DNA of 64,000 nucleotides from Promerops cafer (taxonomy: Eukaryota; Chordata; Aves; Passeriformes; Nectariniidae). Under the pieces are notes generated by a model. That model saw nothing but the letters and a program-made list of their open reading frames with translations. It did not search any database and had not been told where the DNA came from. Shown here one piece after another: positions 1-9,775 of the stretch; the stretch's first letter is position 1; the number at the start of each line of letters is the position of its first letter. Made by a program: the position numbers and the translations under genes. The stretch is taken from assembly GCA_013398275.1 (NCBI GenBank), contig VZSE01014931.1, forward strand, positions 434,001 through 498,000, written 5' to 3'.

Positions 1-293
1 TTTAACTCCAATTTAATTTATAATTTAATTATGCTCCAGATTGTAATTGTTGATATAATCCACATCTCTAATTCCATGTTCGCTTTGTGCTTCACCCTAA
101 CCTTTCAGGGAGGGGCCCAAGGAGTGCAATGAGCGAGTCAGTGCACAGGGCTGGAATCAACTCTTGATCTGAGCACAAAGAAACTCATTTGATGGCCCCA
201 GGCTGATCTGCCTGTGGAGCCCTGCCTGTGTCATTTCCACAGGCTTGTTTCTCCGTGCCCCACACTAGAAATCACATGCCGGGAAGGGAGAAG
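1..293. other. Unique AT-rich sequence, no gene seen
   Basis: No reading frame, RNA gene or recognisable mobile element is visible. The first bases are AT-rich. Positions 14-43 match 2238-2267 at 27 of 30 bases, so the window edge probably cuts an old dispersed repeat. Confidence 0.5.
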
Positions 294-345
294 ATCATAG
301 AATCATTTAAGTTGGAAAAGACTTTTAAGATCAAGCTTTCAAGAA
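294..345 (-). mobile_element. CR1 LINE 3'-end fragment
   Basis: The segment contains AATCATTTAAGTTGGAAAAG followed by a diverged 'GACCTTTAAGATCATC'-type stretch. This is the reverse complement of the conserved 3' tail of bird CR1 LINEs, so the element is on the minus strand. Only about 50 bp can be recognised. CR1 copies are typically 5'-truncated, which fits. The sequence downstream (to about 370) no longer resembles CR1. Confidence 0.8.
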
Positions 346-1991
346 TCCAATTTGGTAGCTGAACATGTTAACCATCTTCTCCCTCCTGCCTTAATTTTGT
401 TCCCCTCATTAAATGTCACCACTCTGACAGCTGAGCTTTGGCAGGAGATTGTGTGAGCTCTCCTGACCCTATTCAGCGCAAAAGAAATTAGCTAAGCTTA
501 AATTACTTTTCAGCATAGGGGACAATAGTGCAGAAATGAGTGGACTCACAAGACTTAACCATGCTCTGAAGTTCAGATTGCTCAGAAGCCTGCGGGTGTA
601 TACCATGAAGTCCACAGAAGTTGAACTTTGGTTGTAACTAACAAGATGTCCAAGACAATGTTCCTTTTCACATGCATACGGGCAGTGATATTTCTGAATA
701 TGCCATTTTTGTCAAGGCACCTTAGTGTTAGGCATGAGTAGCTAAAGTGTTGAAATATAATTTTTTATATGAGGCATTGAGTAATACTTGAACATCACAT
801 TAGTTGAAATGTGTTAAGTAATGAGGCTTTGAGGGTATTTTTTACCAGTGAAGCCATACATGAGCCCAGCTTTCAGTGTGGCAGTGATGTGGCTTCTCAG
901 CAAGACACTCAGAGCTGGTGTGGGGAGCCCTGGGCTAGGAGAGCAGGGGGCTGCAAGACAGGGCCATTGGCAGGGCTGATTTTGGGCAAGCTGGGTCTTG
1001 GGTAATGAAATATTGATGTCTTGAAGGTTCAGCTTCCCCAAATGGCAGGCCTTATTTGTCTTGAACCATGTGTAAATTTTACTTGGATATTGTCAAGGAT
1101 GTGAGTGCCATTCTTGGGAGGGCCCCAGGTTTCTCACTGTACTTGGACCCATCCTTTCTCATCAGTGAGGACAACAGGCAGTGGCTCCCTGGCAGAGCTG
1201 AGCTTGGCACATAAATTGCTGCTGCACATACCTTGATATAATTGTCTAGCACATCGTGGTAAAAAAGAGCTGAGGAGCATTTATAGCTTATTTCTGTTCT
1301 TTAGGTAAAACTAGCAAATGTGAATGCTGTTTAACTCTCTTAGCCTGTAAATTCACACAAAGAAAAATATAAAGCAGAATCAAAGAGAATGACAGATTCC
1401 CTGGGAAGTCTCCTAGCCAGGAGATCACTTCCCTTGCTCCCTGAAAACGATTGCTTTATGGGGTGCATTGAAGTCTGATCAAGAGCTCTTGACTGATACA
1501 AACTGATGTTGGGTACAAATGCTGTATTAATGTGTGACAAGAGAAGTGAACAAAAAATGCCCTAAGTATAGCCCCTGGCTGTATGTGTGTGATGTTGGCT
1601 GCTCGATCCTTTGGGGTATCTGCACAGGTACAAAGCCCTACCTTCACTGAGTTGGCTGGTCAGCTGCTCTGAGTGATCTGAGATATATTCTCATGCAAGA
1701 TGAGAAGGAATAGTTTCAGCAGTGTACATTTCCTGGTGCAATATCCCCATTCCCAAAACAGGACAGCTTCCTCTTTCATCAAGGTCGCACAGCTAGTTTC
1801 AAGACCCAGATCATGAGGACCAGGGGGCCTGGAAAATCTTCCTACCACAGGAAAATGTGAAAGATTCTTCCCCTAGAGTTGTCCCAGCCTGGATCTGCCT
1901 GAACCTCCCTGGGGGTGCCACTGAGGGAGTAGCTAGTGGTGGATTTTCACCTCTCTACTTACTTCTCTACGCTCCTTTATGAATGCTCCTA
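346..1991. other. Unique sequence, no gene seen
   Basis: Only short overlapping frames on both strands (62-75 codons) with no family resemblance. No repeat family recognised and no CpG-rich promoter-like patch. Confidence 0.5.
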
Positions 1992-2365
1992 GTGCACATT
2001 AATGCACAATAGTTTATTCCACTTTCAAACCTGCCTCACCTAAAGGCGCTTGTGTTTTCTGGCAGGGTATCCATTAGGGAATGAATGAAGGCTAGTTAGT
2101 GTGCTATAAAAAATCACACCCTTGCTTATTGCACACTAACTTCACTTTATACATGGAATATTCCAGAATGAAGAGTGTTTTCACTTTAATCAATGCACAA
2201 ACTGCCATTTTATTATTATGGTTTATTTTTTTTGATGTAATTTATGATTGAATTATGCTCCAGACTGGAGCATAAAAAATACTTTTATTCCAGTATAACT
2301 ACTCCCCTTTGGAAGCAGAGTCATTATAATGGAATAAAGTCCATTTTATTCCAGAACAATGTAGT
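1992..2365. repeat. Old palindrome-rich AT repeat
   Basis: This AT-rich stretch holds several perfect inverted repeats: a 12-bp palindrome TGGAATATTCCA (2154-2165), an 11-bp-arm hairpin with a 1-base loop (2253-2263 and 2265-2275, arm TTATGCTCCAG), and a 9-bp-arm hairpin (2330-2338 and 2345-2353, arm TGGAATAAA). Variants of 'TTTATTCCA', 'CACTTT' and 'TGCACA' recur across the segment. The piece 2238-2267 is 27/30 identical to 14-43, so at least part belongs to a dispersed family. I do not recognise the family. An ancient DNA transposon or a deeply conserved repeat are both possible. Confidence 0.45.
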
Positions 2366-5300
2366 GCTCTCTACTGCCAGCAAAGGCCTGAATGTTGTAA
2401 TTTATAAAGAGGGAAAAGTAAGGGTAAGAACAGGGGGAAAATTAAAGCAAGGATAGTTAACTGATAAAGGTCTTGAGAATATCATACGCGTGAGGACTGA
2501 ATATAGCCCATAGTGAGGAACACTAAACATCCACAAACTAAATAAAAATAATAAAAATGCCTCCTGCCTTCCCCTCATACATCTTGTGAGGTGGTAGAAG
2601 GGGTTGTGGAGAAAGGATTGATGTCTCTTGCTGGGAAGTGAATTATTCAAACTCCTGGCTGCAGGGAGCTCCTACAGTTATGAATCCCGTTTGTCTTTGT
2701 GGTGTTGCCAAGGCAAAGGTAGCCTCTGGTTCTCCACGGGAAAAAGGCACCCTCAGTGCTGTGTTGCCCCTTGATGCTGAAGGCCAGCTTCCTGTCTGCC
2801 AACTCCTTGTCCCCCAGGTATCTATGCCACCCTGGCCAACAGCAGCAGAGGCTCCCTGAGGCCAAGAGCCAGCTGTGCTGCTGCTCAGGGCTGGGCAGTA
2901 CAGGCATACAGGGTATGTATCCCTCAAGCATCCATGTGCAAGCATTCTTCTGTGCTTCTCTCTGCAGGATCTGCTTTGGTCAACGTGTAGTATTTCTAAA
3001 GGCAACTCAAAACCCCTCCTCTGGGACTACCAAGGTGCCATCAGGTCCAAGTAGGCTGATAAAGTCATGAACAAATTCCAAATCCCAGGGGTAACAAGAC
3101 CTGAACATATGCTTTTTACCCCCTAGAGCAGTGAAGCATTATTTTAACCAGAGGGCAGCTATACTTTGCTAAATTCAGCTACAAAAGGAAATGCAATCAT
3201 CCTCAATTATGAGGGCCAAACTGTCACGTATCACACCACTGCTGTGCGTTTGCACTTCTTGGAAAAGGACTTGGTGAGCTTTTAGGATGCAGCCATAGGA
3301 AAATTATATTATTTTTCCTCTCCTGTCAATAATTCCCCATGTGGCAATCAATTTGATCTTGCTGGGGGTCAGGACCTATCTTTCAGAGATTTTAAGTTTT
3401 GATGAATAGGAATGAAAAAAGTTTTTTGCTTCTTGTACTGTGAGGGTTGGTATCCTTATCCCATACCCCTTACCCATGCCTGCTCCAGCCCCAGACACAC
3501 AGCTCTGCTATGCTGCTGGACTTGTCTGGAGAGAGGACAGAGAGCTGCTGGATAGGAAAATGTGGCAGAAACATAGTCTGCATTTCTGCTGTCCCATTTT
3601 GAAGCAGAGATGGCCCTGGATTGGGCCGGGATAAGAGAGCAGGTGGAGAGTCTGGGTTGTGCATGTTACTGATATCATGATGCTGTACAAAGAGAGTGCT
3701 TGACATTTTTGGTAAACACTGGTGTATGCTTCAAGTGGATGTGCTGTTGTGAGCGTATTTCCTGCCACTGCATATATGGCTTGAAGAACAGCCCAGGCAG
3801 GCTGCAGTGCCAAGACATCCCATCTCACTGCCCCAAGCTGACCACATGTCCCTCACTGACCCCACACATCTTCCAGAGGTGTGCATAAGTCTGTCAAGGG
3901 TGTGTATATCCTATCCTGGTTACTACCATTAACATTGACACCTGAACAGTAAGATCATCTGACAACACCCTGACTCGTTTCAGCTCAGCTTTTATTTCCA
4001 GGCCTGGGCATCCTGCTTAGGGAACATATGTGCAGAGTGATAAGGGCCTTTAGAGGAGCCCCAGAGAGATATGGACTAGTGTTCACTCCTCAGTGGCTGT
4101 ATAACTAGAGGTGGGCACTGGGGTGACAAAGGGAATTTATGATATGTCAGCTAGATACAATATCCTTCAAAATATATTGTCTGTTTCTTGAGCAGGGGTT
4201 AGTGTGTCTCATAAAACTTTTGGCTACACATAAGGAAAATAAGTATTAAGAGATTTAGGTATAAATTCTGTCAAGATCAAATAAATCCATCTGCTTCTGA
4301 CAGGTAGACTCTGCTGCATTTGGGGAAGAGAAATCTATGGGATGCAGCCTTAACAGACCTTTCTCTCCACTATGAGGATATTAACAGCAGTAATTCCAGC
4401 AGTGACGTGCTCCTCAGCCTGGAGACGGCCAACCTCCTGTCCACCAGTGCTCCTCCACACCAGGGTTGGCAGAGTTTGGCAAAGCCGTTTAGAGGCCACC
4501 TGGAGATCCTTCCTATGACCTTGTGGGTAGGGCAGACAGTGTCATTCTCAGATCAAGTGTCCTTCCTGGGAATGTGACAGTTTTGGAAAGCCAGCAAAGC
4601 TGCTGCCTGGCTTCAGGCACTGCTTCAGCTACTTAATTCCAATTGGGAAAGACCCTATCAATTTTGAATGCTTTTGAGGGTTCCCCTTTGGCTATTGTTG
4701 CTCATATTTTCTTTAAAAATCTATTAGCTTTACCAGGCCTATTAAATAGCTATTAGGCTGCCCGTTAGCAGATGCTCTGGATGGCTTCACACAGAGGTCT
4801 CAGCATGGGCTCCTTGTTTGTAAAAGGCAAGGGGAGAGAGAGGTGAGGTCAGGAAGTGGGACCTGGGCTACAGCATGAAGGAAAAGGGAGAAGGAGAAAA
4901 GCCACTGCCACTACCAACTGCTCTTCACACAAGAGGGAGAGGGTTCTTGGAGGGGCAAGGTAGGCTGAAATAGGGCTCAACTAAACCAGTAAATCCTAGG
5001 CCAGAGCTGGTTGCTCATACAGTGGTGGAAGGACCAGAGTCCCTCATGCCATCACTGCCATCAGGTTATCCACCTCGCTTTGACACCAAGATCACTTCAG
5101 AAATGCAGAAAGAAGTAAACCAGAATAACTCTTTGTGGTATAGGAAGCTCCTGGACAAACCAGGAAAAGCATCTAAAATCTGGTACTGCAGAACCAACTA
5201 CACAGGCTCTGCCCACCTGCCAGGCAACTGGCTTGGCAGCTTCAGGGCTGTGCTGGACTCTTTGCAGCTCTGGGACAAGTCCAAGCACGCGTGTCCCAGG

Positions 5301-5939
5301 CTGGCATCAGCACAGCTTTCATCATGAGCACAAATCATGCAATTATCCCAGCCTCTGTGTGCCGTGCACTGCTATCCCTTTGCATTTCAGATCTCCTGGA
5401 ATCAGCTGAGTCCTGCCTGCGGGTGCCCTGGGAAACAGAGCAAACTCTTCTTCCCTACAGCCCAGTTGCAAAGGAAGGCCTTCCATTTCTTACAGGGTGG
5501 AGATGCAGGCTTGGATGGGCTTGAGAGGGGACACCAGAAGAGTCTACAAGGGCTAACTAACAATTACATTTCAAAAGGTGGTGGAAATAAGGTGGAAGCT
5601 GGCCATATTGTAAAAGCAATAGTCCTGCCCAGATACTCACGTTTGACTGGGAAAATGCCAAGTGGATTTATATCGTAAACCTCTGCCAATGCCCCTGATC
5701 CTACCCTGCAGCATCCTGCCCAGTTCCAGTTCTTTTTATCTTGCCCTAATATGCATATGTGCACACACAGACACACAGAGTTTTGCCAAAGCACCCTCTG
5801 TCCTGACCCTCTTCTCTGGCAGCTGTAGTGGTTCTGGGTATCCCCGAAGTCTGAGCAGTCAGGCAATCATGCTGAATTGTGTTTAGTGGAGCCAGGTTAT
5901 TGTGATGCTGAAAAATGAGGACAAGATTGAGGCCATCAA
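2366..5939. other. Unique sequence, no gene seen
   Basis: Many short frames on both strands (up to 120 codons at 2643-3005 minus and 113 at 5337-5678 plus) overlap each other and show no recognisable domain, signal peptide or family motif. I treat them as chance. No repeat family is evident. A short CA/GA-rich run lies at about 5756-5780. Confidence 0.5.
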
Positions 5940-6110
5940 GCTCATTTTTATTGTTCGTTGGAACTCCAGATGTGAAAGCTAATGGATTTGGATTGGTTGC
6001 TAGCAGCAAAGCCTCATCAAAGATCTTTTTTCCCTAAGGGCGTTCAGTGCAATTCACTGATTGATTAGAGGCTTCAGACGGTTTGAATGTGGATCTGTGT
6101 TTGGGCTGGA
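5940..6110. promoter_or_regulatory. Candidate conserved non-coding element
   Basis: The block has low repeat content and a dense mix of motifs typical of developmental enhancers: GCTAATGGATTT, GATTGGTTGCTAGC, a TCF/LEF-like CATCAAAG, and CACTGATTGATTAG. The texture is that of a vertebrate conserved element and unlike the surrounding decayed sequence. This is a compositional judgement only; no alignment was possible. It could also be ordinary unique DNA. Confidence 0.25.
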
Positions 6111-7833
6111 TCAGGCGCTCATGAGGAAACCCAGCCTGCAGCCTTCAGGCTCACGCAGGAGCACTGCAGCCTCAGCTCTAGCAGGCTGGGAAGCTCTCAG
6201 TGAAGAGAGAGTTTTGCAGAGACATGCTTTGTTACCTTGTTGGGTTTAGGCAATGGAGGGAGGGAAGAGGAAGACAGACAAATCTCAGGACCATACAAAA
6301 GGACTTCCCCAACAGAAATTTTTCTTACAGGACAAAGGTACAAAAATGGTCTTCTGCAGATGGACTGTGCAGGTTTCAAGGAGAGGAGTACAGAAAGATA
6401 CAGAGATTTATCCCCTCCTGGGAAGGTAGAGGTGTCTCTAAGGAGACTGTACTGAGGTGACTGGAAGATGCTGAGGGCCCTGCAGAGGAAGCATAAATGT
6501 TTAGGTAGGTCAGATCCATCAGGGATCAAGATGGATTCTCTTTGTGAGATGACAAGGGTTTGTGGGAGTCTCAAAGGACTATGACTCAGGCAAACCATAT
6601 GCTCTCAGAGTTTCTGATTATAGTTTTATAACTTTTACTAAAAATCCTTCACTCTCCGTCAGGAAGCCAGATGAGTTACAGATCTGCGTGTGCCTGTCAG
6701 GTGCCTGCTGCCATGCCAGCTTGTCTTCTGTTGGCATTCATTTGGGTAGTTTGCTTCTTTGTCTGCAACACAAGTAGTTAATCACATGGAGAACCTAATT
6801 AGGTGGTAACGAACCCAGGTGTCTTACTTCTCTCAGTGTAATAGGACATCTGCCACTGCTCTAAGAGCACTTTACAATGACTGACTAACAATGGCTGTAA
6901 TGTATGGTCTTGAAGAGACAACAGCTTCCTTTAGTGTCTCAGCTAGGATGTGGCTCCTTGGGAAAGCCTGAATTCCCACTCTCCTTACCCCTTGCCAAAA
7001 CTCGTGGGTGCCTGCCTACCAGGAAAGGGGAGCCCAGTCCTGAATGGTGTGGGTGAGAGATGCAAGCAGGCTGGAAGCACAGGGTCTCTTGTGGGACAGG
7101 CCAGGCAAGCATGGGCTGAGTGCAACTTACCTTGGCAAAATGCTTTGGACAAATTTGTTGTAAGACAGTGAGTTTATACCAGCTCAGCAGTGGCCTCACA
7201 TGGCTGCAGAGCTTTTGATCCAGTCCTAATAGCCCCAGGATCAGATTTACTGCACAGTCCAACCATTCCCTACGACTCCCACAAGCACAAAATAACCTGC
7301 TTTTTCTGCCTAGCACCCAGCTGGGCTGGTGTGGCTGTCACCACATTCCACCCTGCCAGATGCATAGGACTGCTGGATTCTGGCTGTTTCCATGTTGTGA
7401 CCAAATCTTGCTATATGTACTGTGTTCTCAGTAAGATTAGGAAAATCGTTCACAGCTCATAATCTGGCAGATGCATTTCACTTTTCCCTCTGTCTGAGGA
7501 AGGAAATTATAATTTTCTCAAAGCAGTGCCTTCAGCCTTTATCTGCAAATGCATTATTTCTCTGGCCTGCTGTTTAAATCAAGCTGTGTCAACGTGTTGG
7601 GGCTGGGTGACAGTCACTTTAGGTTGCCTCTGCTCTCTCCTTCTATCTCACTTTCCATTCAACCATAGGAGTGCAAGTCTGGCTTCCAGGAGGAGTGTTC
7701 ACAGGAAGAAAATCAACAGTCTTTCCATCATTAAGGTAGCCTTTGTATTAAGGGCAGTTCTGGGAGCAGAACCCTCTGTGGTCACAAGATGCCCCATGTC
7801 CTACCCTATCAAATAACCAAGTCTGGCAGGTAA
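6111..7833. other. Unique sequence, no gene seen
   Basis: Frames of up to 133 codons (6197-6598 minus) and 125 codons (6939-7316 minus) lack any protein-like pattern and have overlapping competitors on the other strand. Around 7500-7590 a short block with TTTATCTGCAAATGCATTAT has an enhancer-like look but is too short to call. Confidence 0.5.
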
Positions 7834-8398
7834 TGTATCATGGTTTAATCCCAGCTGGCAACTAAGCCCTACAGAGCTACATGTTCATTCTGTCCTGGTG
7901 GGATGAGAACTGAAAAGGTAAAAGTGAAAAAAATAGTGGGTTGGAGTAAAGACAGTTTAATAGATAAAGCAATAGATAAAAGCATGAACAAGTAAAGCTA
8001 AACAAGGAATTCATTCACCATTTCCCATGGGCAGGCAGGTGTTCAGCCATCCCCAGGAGAACAGGACTCCATCGTGTGTAATGGTTCCTTAAAAAGCCAA
8101 ACTCTGAACATCCCTCCCTCCTTTCTCCTTCTTCCCCCAGCTTTATATGCCAAACATGATGTCTTATGGTATGGAACATCCCTGTGGTCAGCTGGGGTCC
8201 ACTGTCCCAGCTGTGTCCCTTCCCAACTTCTTGTGCACCCTCAGGTTGGAGAAGCAGAATAGTCATTGATGCTGTACATGACATGGTTGGAAATAAAATC
8301 ATCTCTGTATTATTAATATTGTTTTCAGCACAAATCCAAAATACAGTCCCATAGCTACTATGAAGAAAATTAACTCTCTCCCAACCAGAATCACAACA
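7834..8398 (-). mobile_element. Solo LTR, avian ERVL-type endogenous retrovirus
   Basis: The segment matches, from memory, a very common bird ERVL LTR. Read on the plus strand it opens near 'CATGGTTTAATCCCAGCTGG' and closes near 'ACTCTCTCCCAACCAG' just before 8398. These are the inverted forms of the family's 3' and 5' ends, so transcriptional sense is minus. On the minus strand a TATA box (GCATATAAAGC, plus coordinates 8141-8152) is followed by an ATTAAA poly(A) signal (plus 7956-7961) and the late motif 'AAACTGTCTTTACTCCAACC'. Length of about 565 bp suits an LTR. No internal gag/pol/env follows on either side, so this is a solo LTR. No clean target duplication was found. The 172-codon minus frame at 8015-8533 is incidental. 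Confidence 0.8.
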
Positions 8399-8939
8399 GA
8401 CGGAGACATCAATTCTAATTGCATTATGCCATGACAAGGTGTGGGATGTTTCTTCCTGACCCAAGCTGCTGATCAGCAAAAGCCCTGAAGCATAAGGATT
8501 AATAAGTCTACCAACATTTATCTTAACTAGCATAATTGAGAAAGCTGTTTCTATTCATACTACTGTCTACTTCCATCTTTTTTTGGAACGTGCTGAACCA
8601 TATCACTCTAACTGAACAGGATACAAATCCATTTAGCAAATCCATAGCTCCTCTCCTAACCACTTGCAAATTCTCTCTTCTTATCTTGCTGACAAAAGTG
8701 CTGTGGAAGGAGAAGTACAATGGGGCACACTCTGTGTGTGTACCTCCCTCAGGCAAAGAAGGAATTTTGCAACACGCTTCAATGAGATGTCTGAAATCCC
8801 TCTTGTTTAAATTGTCCCAAATTTGTTGGTGCTTAATCAAAGTTAAGCCACATCCTAGGCTTTTCTCCTTGCTTTTCAGCAACTAAGGGAATTTCATGCT
8901 CATGAAGCTCAGTGACTAATAGCAGTTAATAGTGCAGCA
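8399..8939. other. Unique sequence, no gene seen
   Basis: Two opposed frames of similar length (8523-8882 minus, 8536-8886 plus) mirror one another, which points to chance. No repeat family recognised. Confidence 0.5.
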
Positions 8940-9235
8940 GCAGATGGCATACGAGCTCTGCTCGCTTCTATGCTGGCTGTGCCAGTGCCCCCCACAAAGC
9001 AGCCCTGCTGTTCCCATCCAGCGCTCGGCACTGAGCTCTTCCAGTGCCCACTCCTCTCTGCAGTCCCCCGGTATCTTCCAGCCCAGGGATCTTCATGCCA
9101 ATGCTGCCAGTGGTCCCAGTGGTCCCCCAGCCAGCCCAGCTCTCCCAGGCCAGGGCTCCCCCCACCACGCTCTGCCAGTGCCCCCTCCTGCCCTGCAGCA
9201 CCCCTTGCTAATCTCCCTTTGTTTTCCTTAGCTCG
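8940..9235. other. GC-rich, C/T-skewed patch
   Basis: About 300 bp markedly richer in G+C than its neighbours, dominated by CCAG, CCC and TGCC words, with a local duplication 'CCAGTGGTCCCAGTGGTCCC' near 9107-9127. Frames are open on both strands (99 and 101 codons plus, 132 codons minus) as expected from such composition; the translations are low-complexity Pro/Ser or Gly/Trp-rich. CpG is sparse, so it is not a classical CpG island. Function unknown. Confidence 0.4.
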
Positions 9236-9450
9236 CTTACTACTTGCCAAGACACCTCTGTTGTGTACATTGTGATTGTACTGAAGATACCAGCAAGGGC
9301 CCCTCATCAGCTATTTTGGCTTTGTGACTACAGAAACAGTAAATGATAAGGTCTCTCCTATTTCATAAACATAAATGTCACAGGTCTTACTCTGCAGCGC
9401 TTCTGAACTCCGCACTCACTTTGAAACCAATGGGAGCTCTGTGCACAAAG

Positions 9451-9775
9451 CAACTCCCGAATAATCACAGTCTGTCAGCTCTATAATGTCACAAAATATT
9501 CCATGTGTGCAAATATTTGGATTATTATTTATTGGGTGTCCACAAAGTGCAAATATCAACCTGCCCCAGAGATACATTATAACTTTCCAGGGTAGGAGGA
9601 TGGGGGAGAGCACTGCCTGCTCATAAAATAGCCGTGTGCCTGATAGCAGTGCTGAGCGCTTGTGATAATAACCACTGCTTTTCAAGTCCTTTCCATCAAA
9701 GGATTTAAAAAACGTCCATGAATTAAGGCTGACATTTTCATTTAGAGGTGACAGATGGGTGGAGGCAGTGCATTT
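9451..9775. promoter_or_regulatory. Candidate conserved non-coding element
   Basis: The stretch is rich in intact transcription-factor-like words: CCGAATAATCACAG, TGTGCAAATATTTGG, ATTATTATTTATTGGG, TGATAATAACC (GATA-like), CATGAATTAAGG, and CATTTTCATTTAGAGG. It lacks repeats and long frames. The texture resembles deeply conserved vertebrate enhancers. This is inferred from sequence style alone. Confidence 0.3.

Noticed and set aside
8015..8533. 172-codon minus-strand ORF
   Set aside because: Mostly inside the ERVL LTR at 7834-8398, crossing its 5' boundary into unrelated flank. No family resemblance.
8940..9235. CpG island promoter
   Set aside because: GC-rich but with very few CpG dinucleotides, and no gene downstream.
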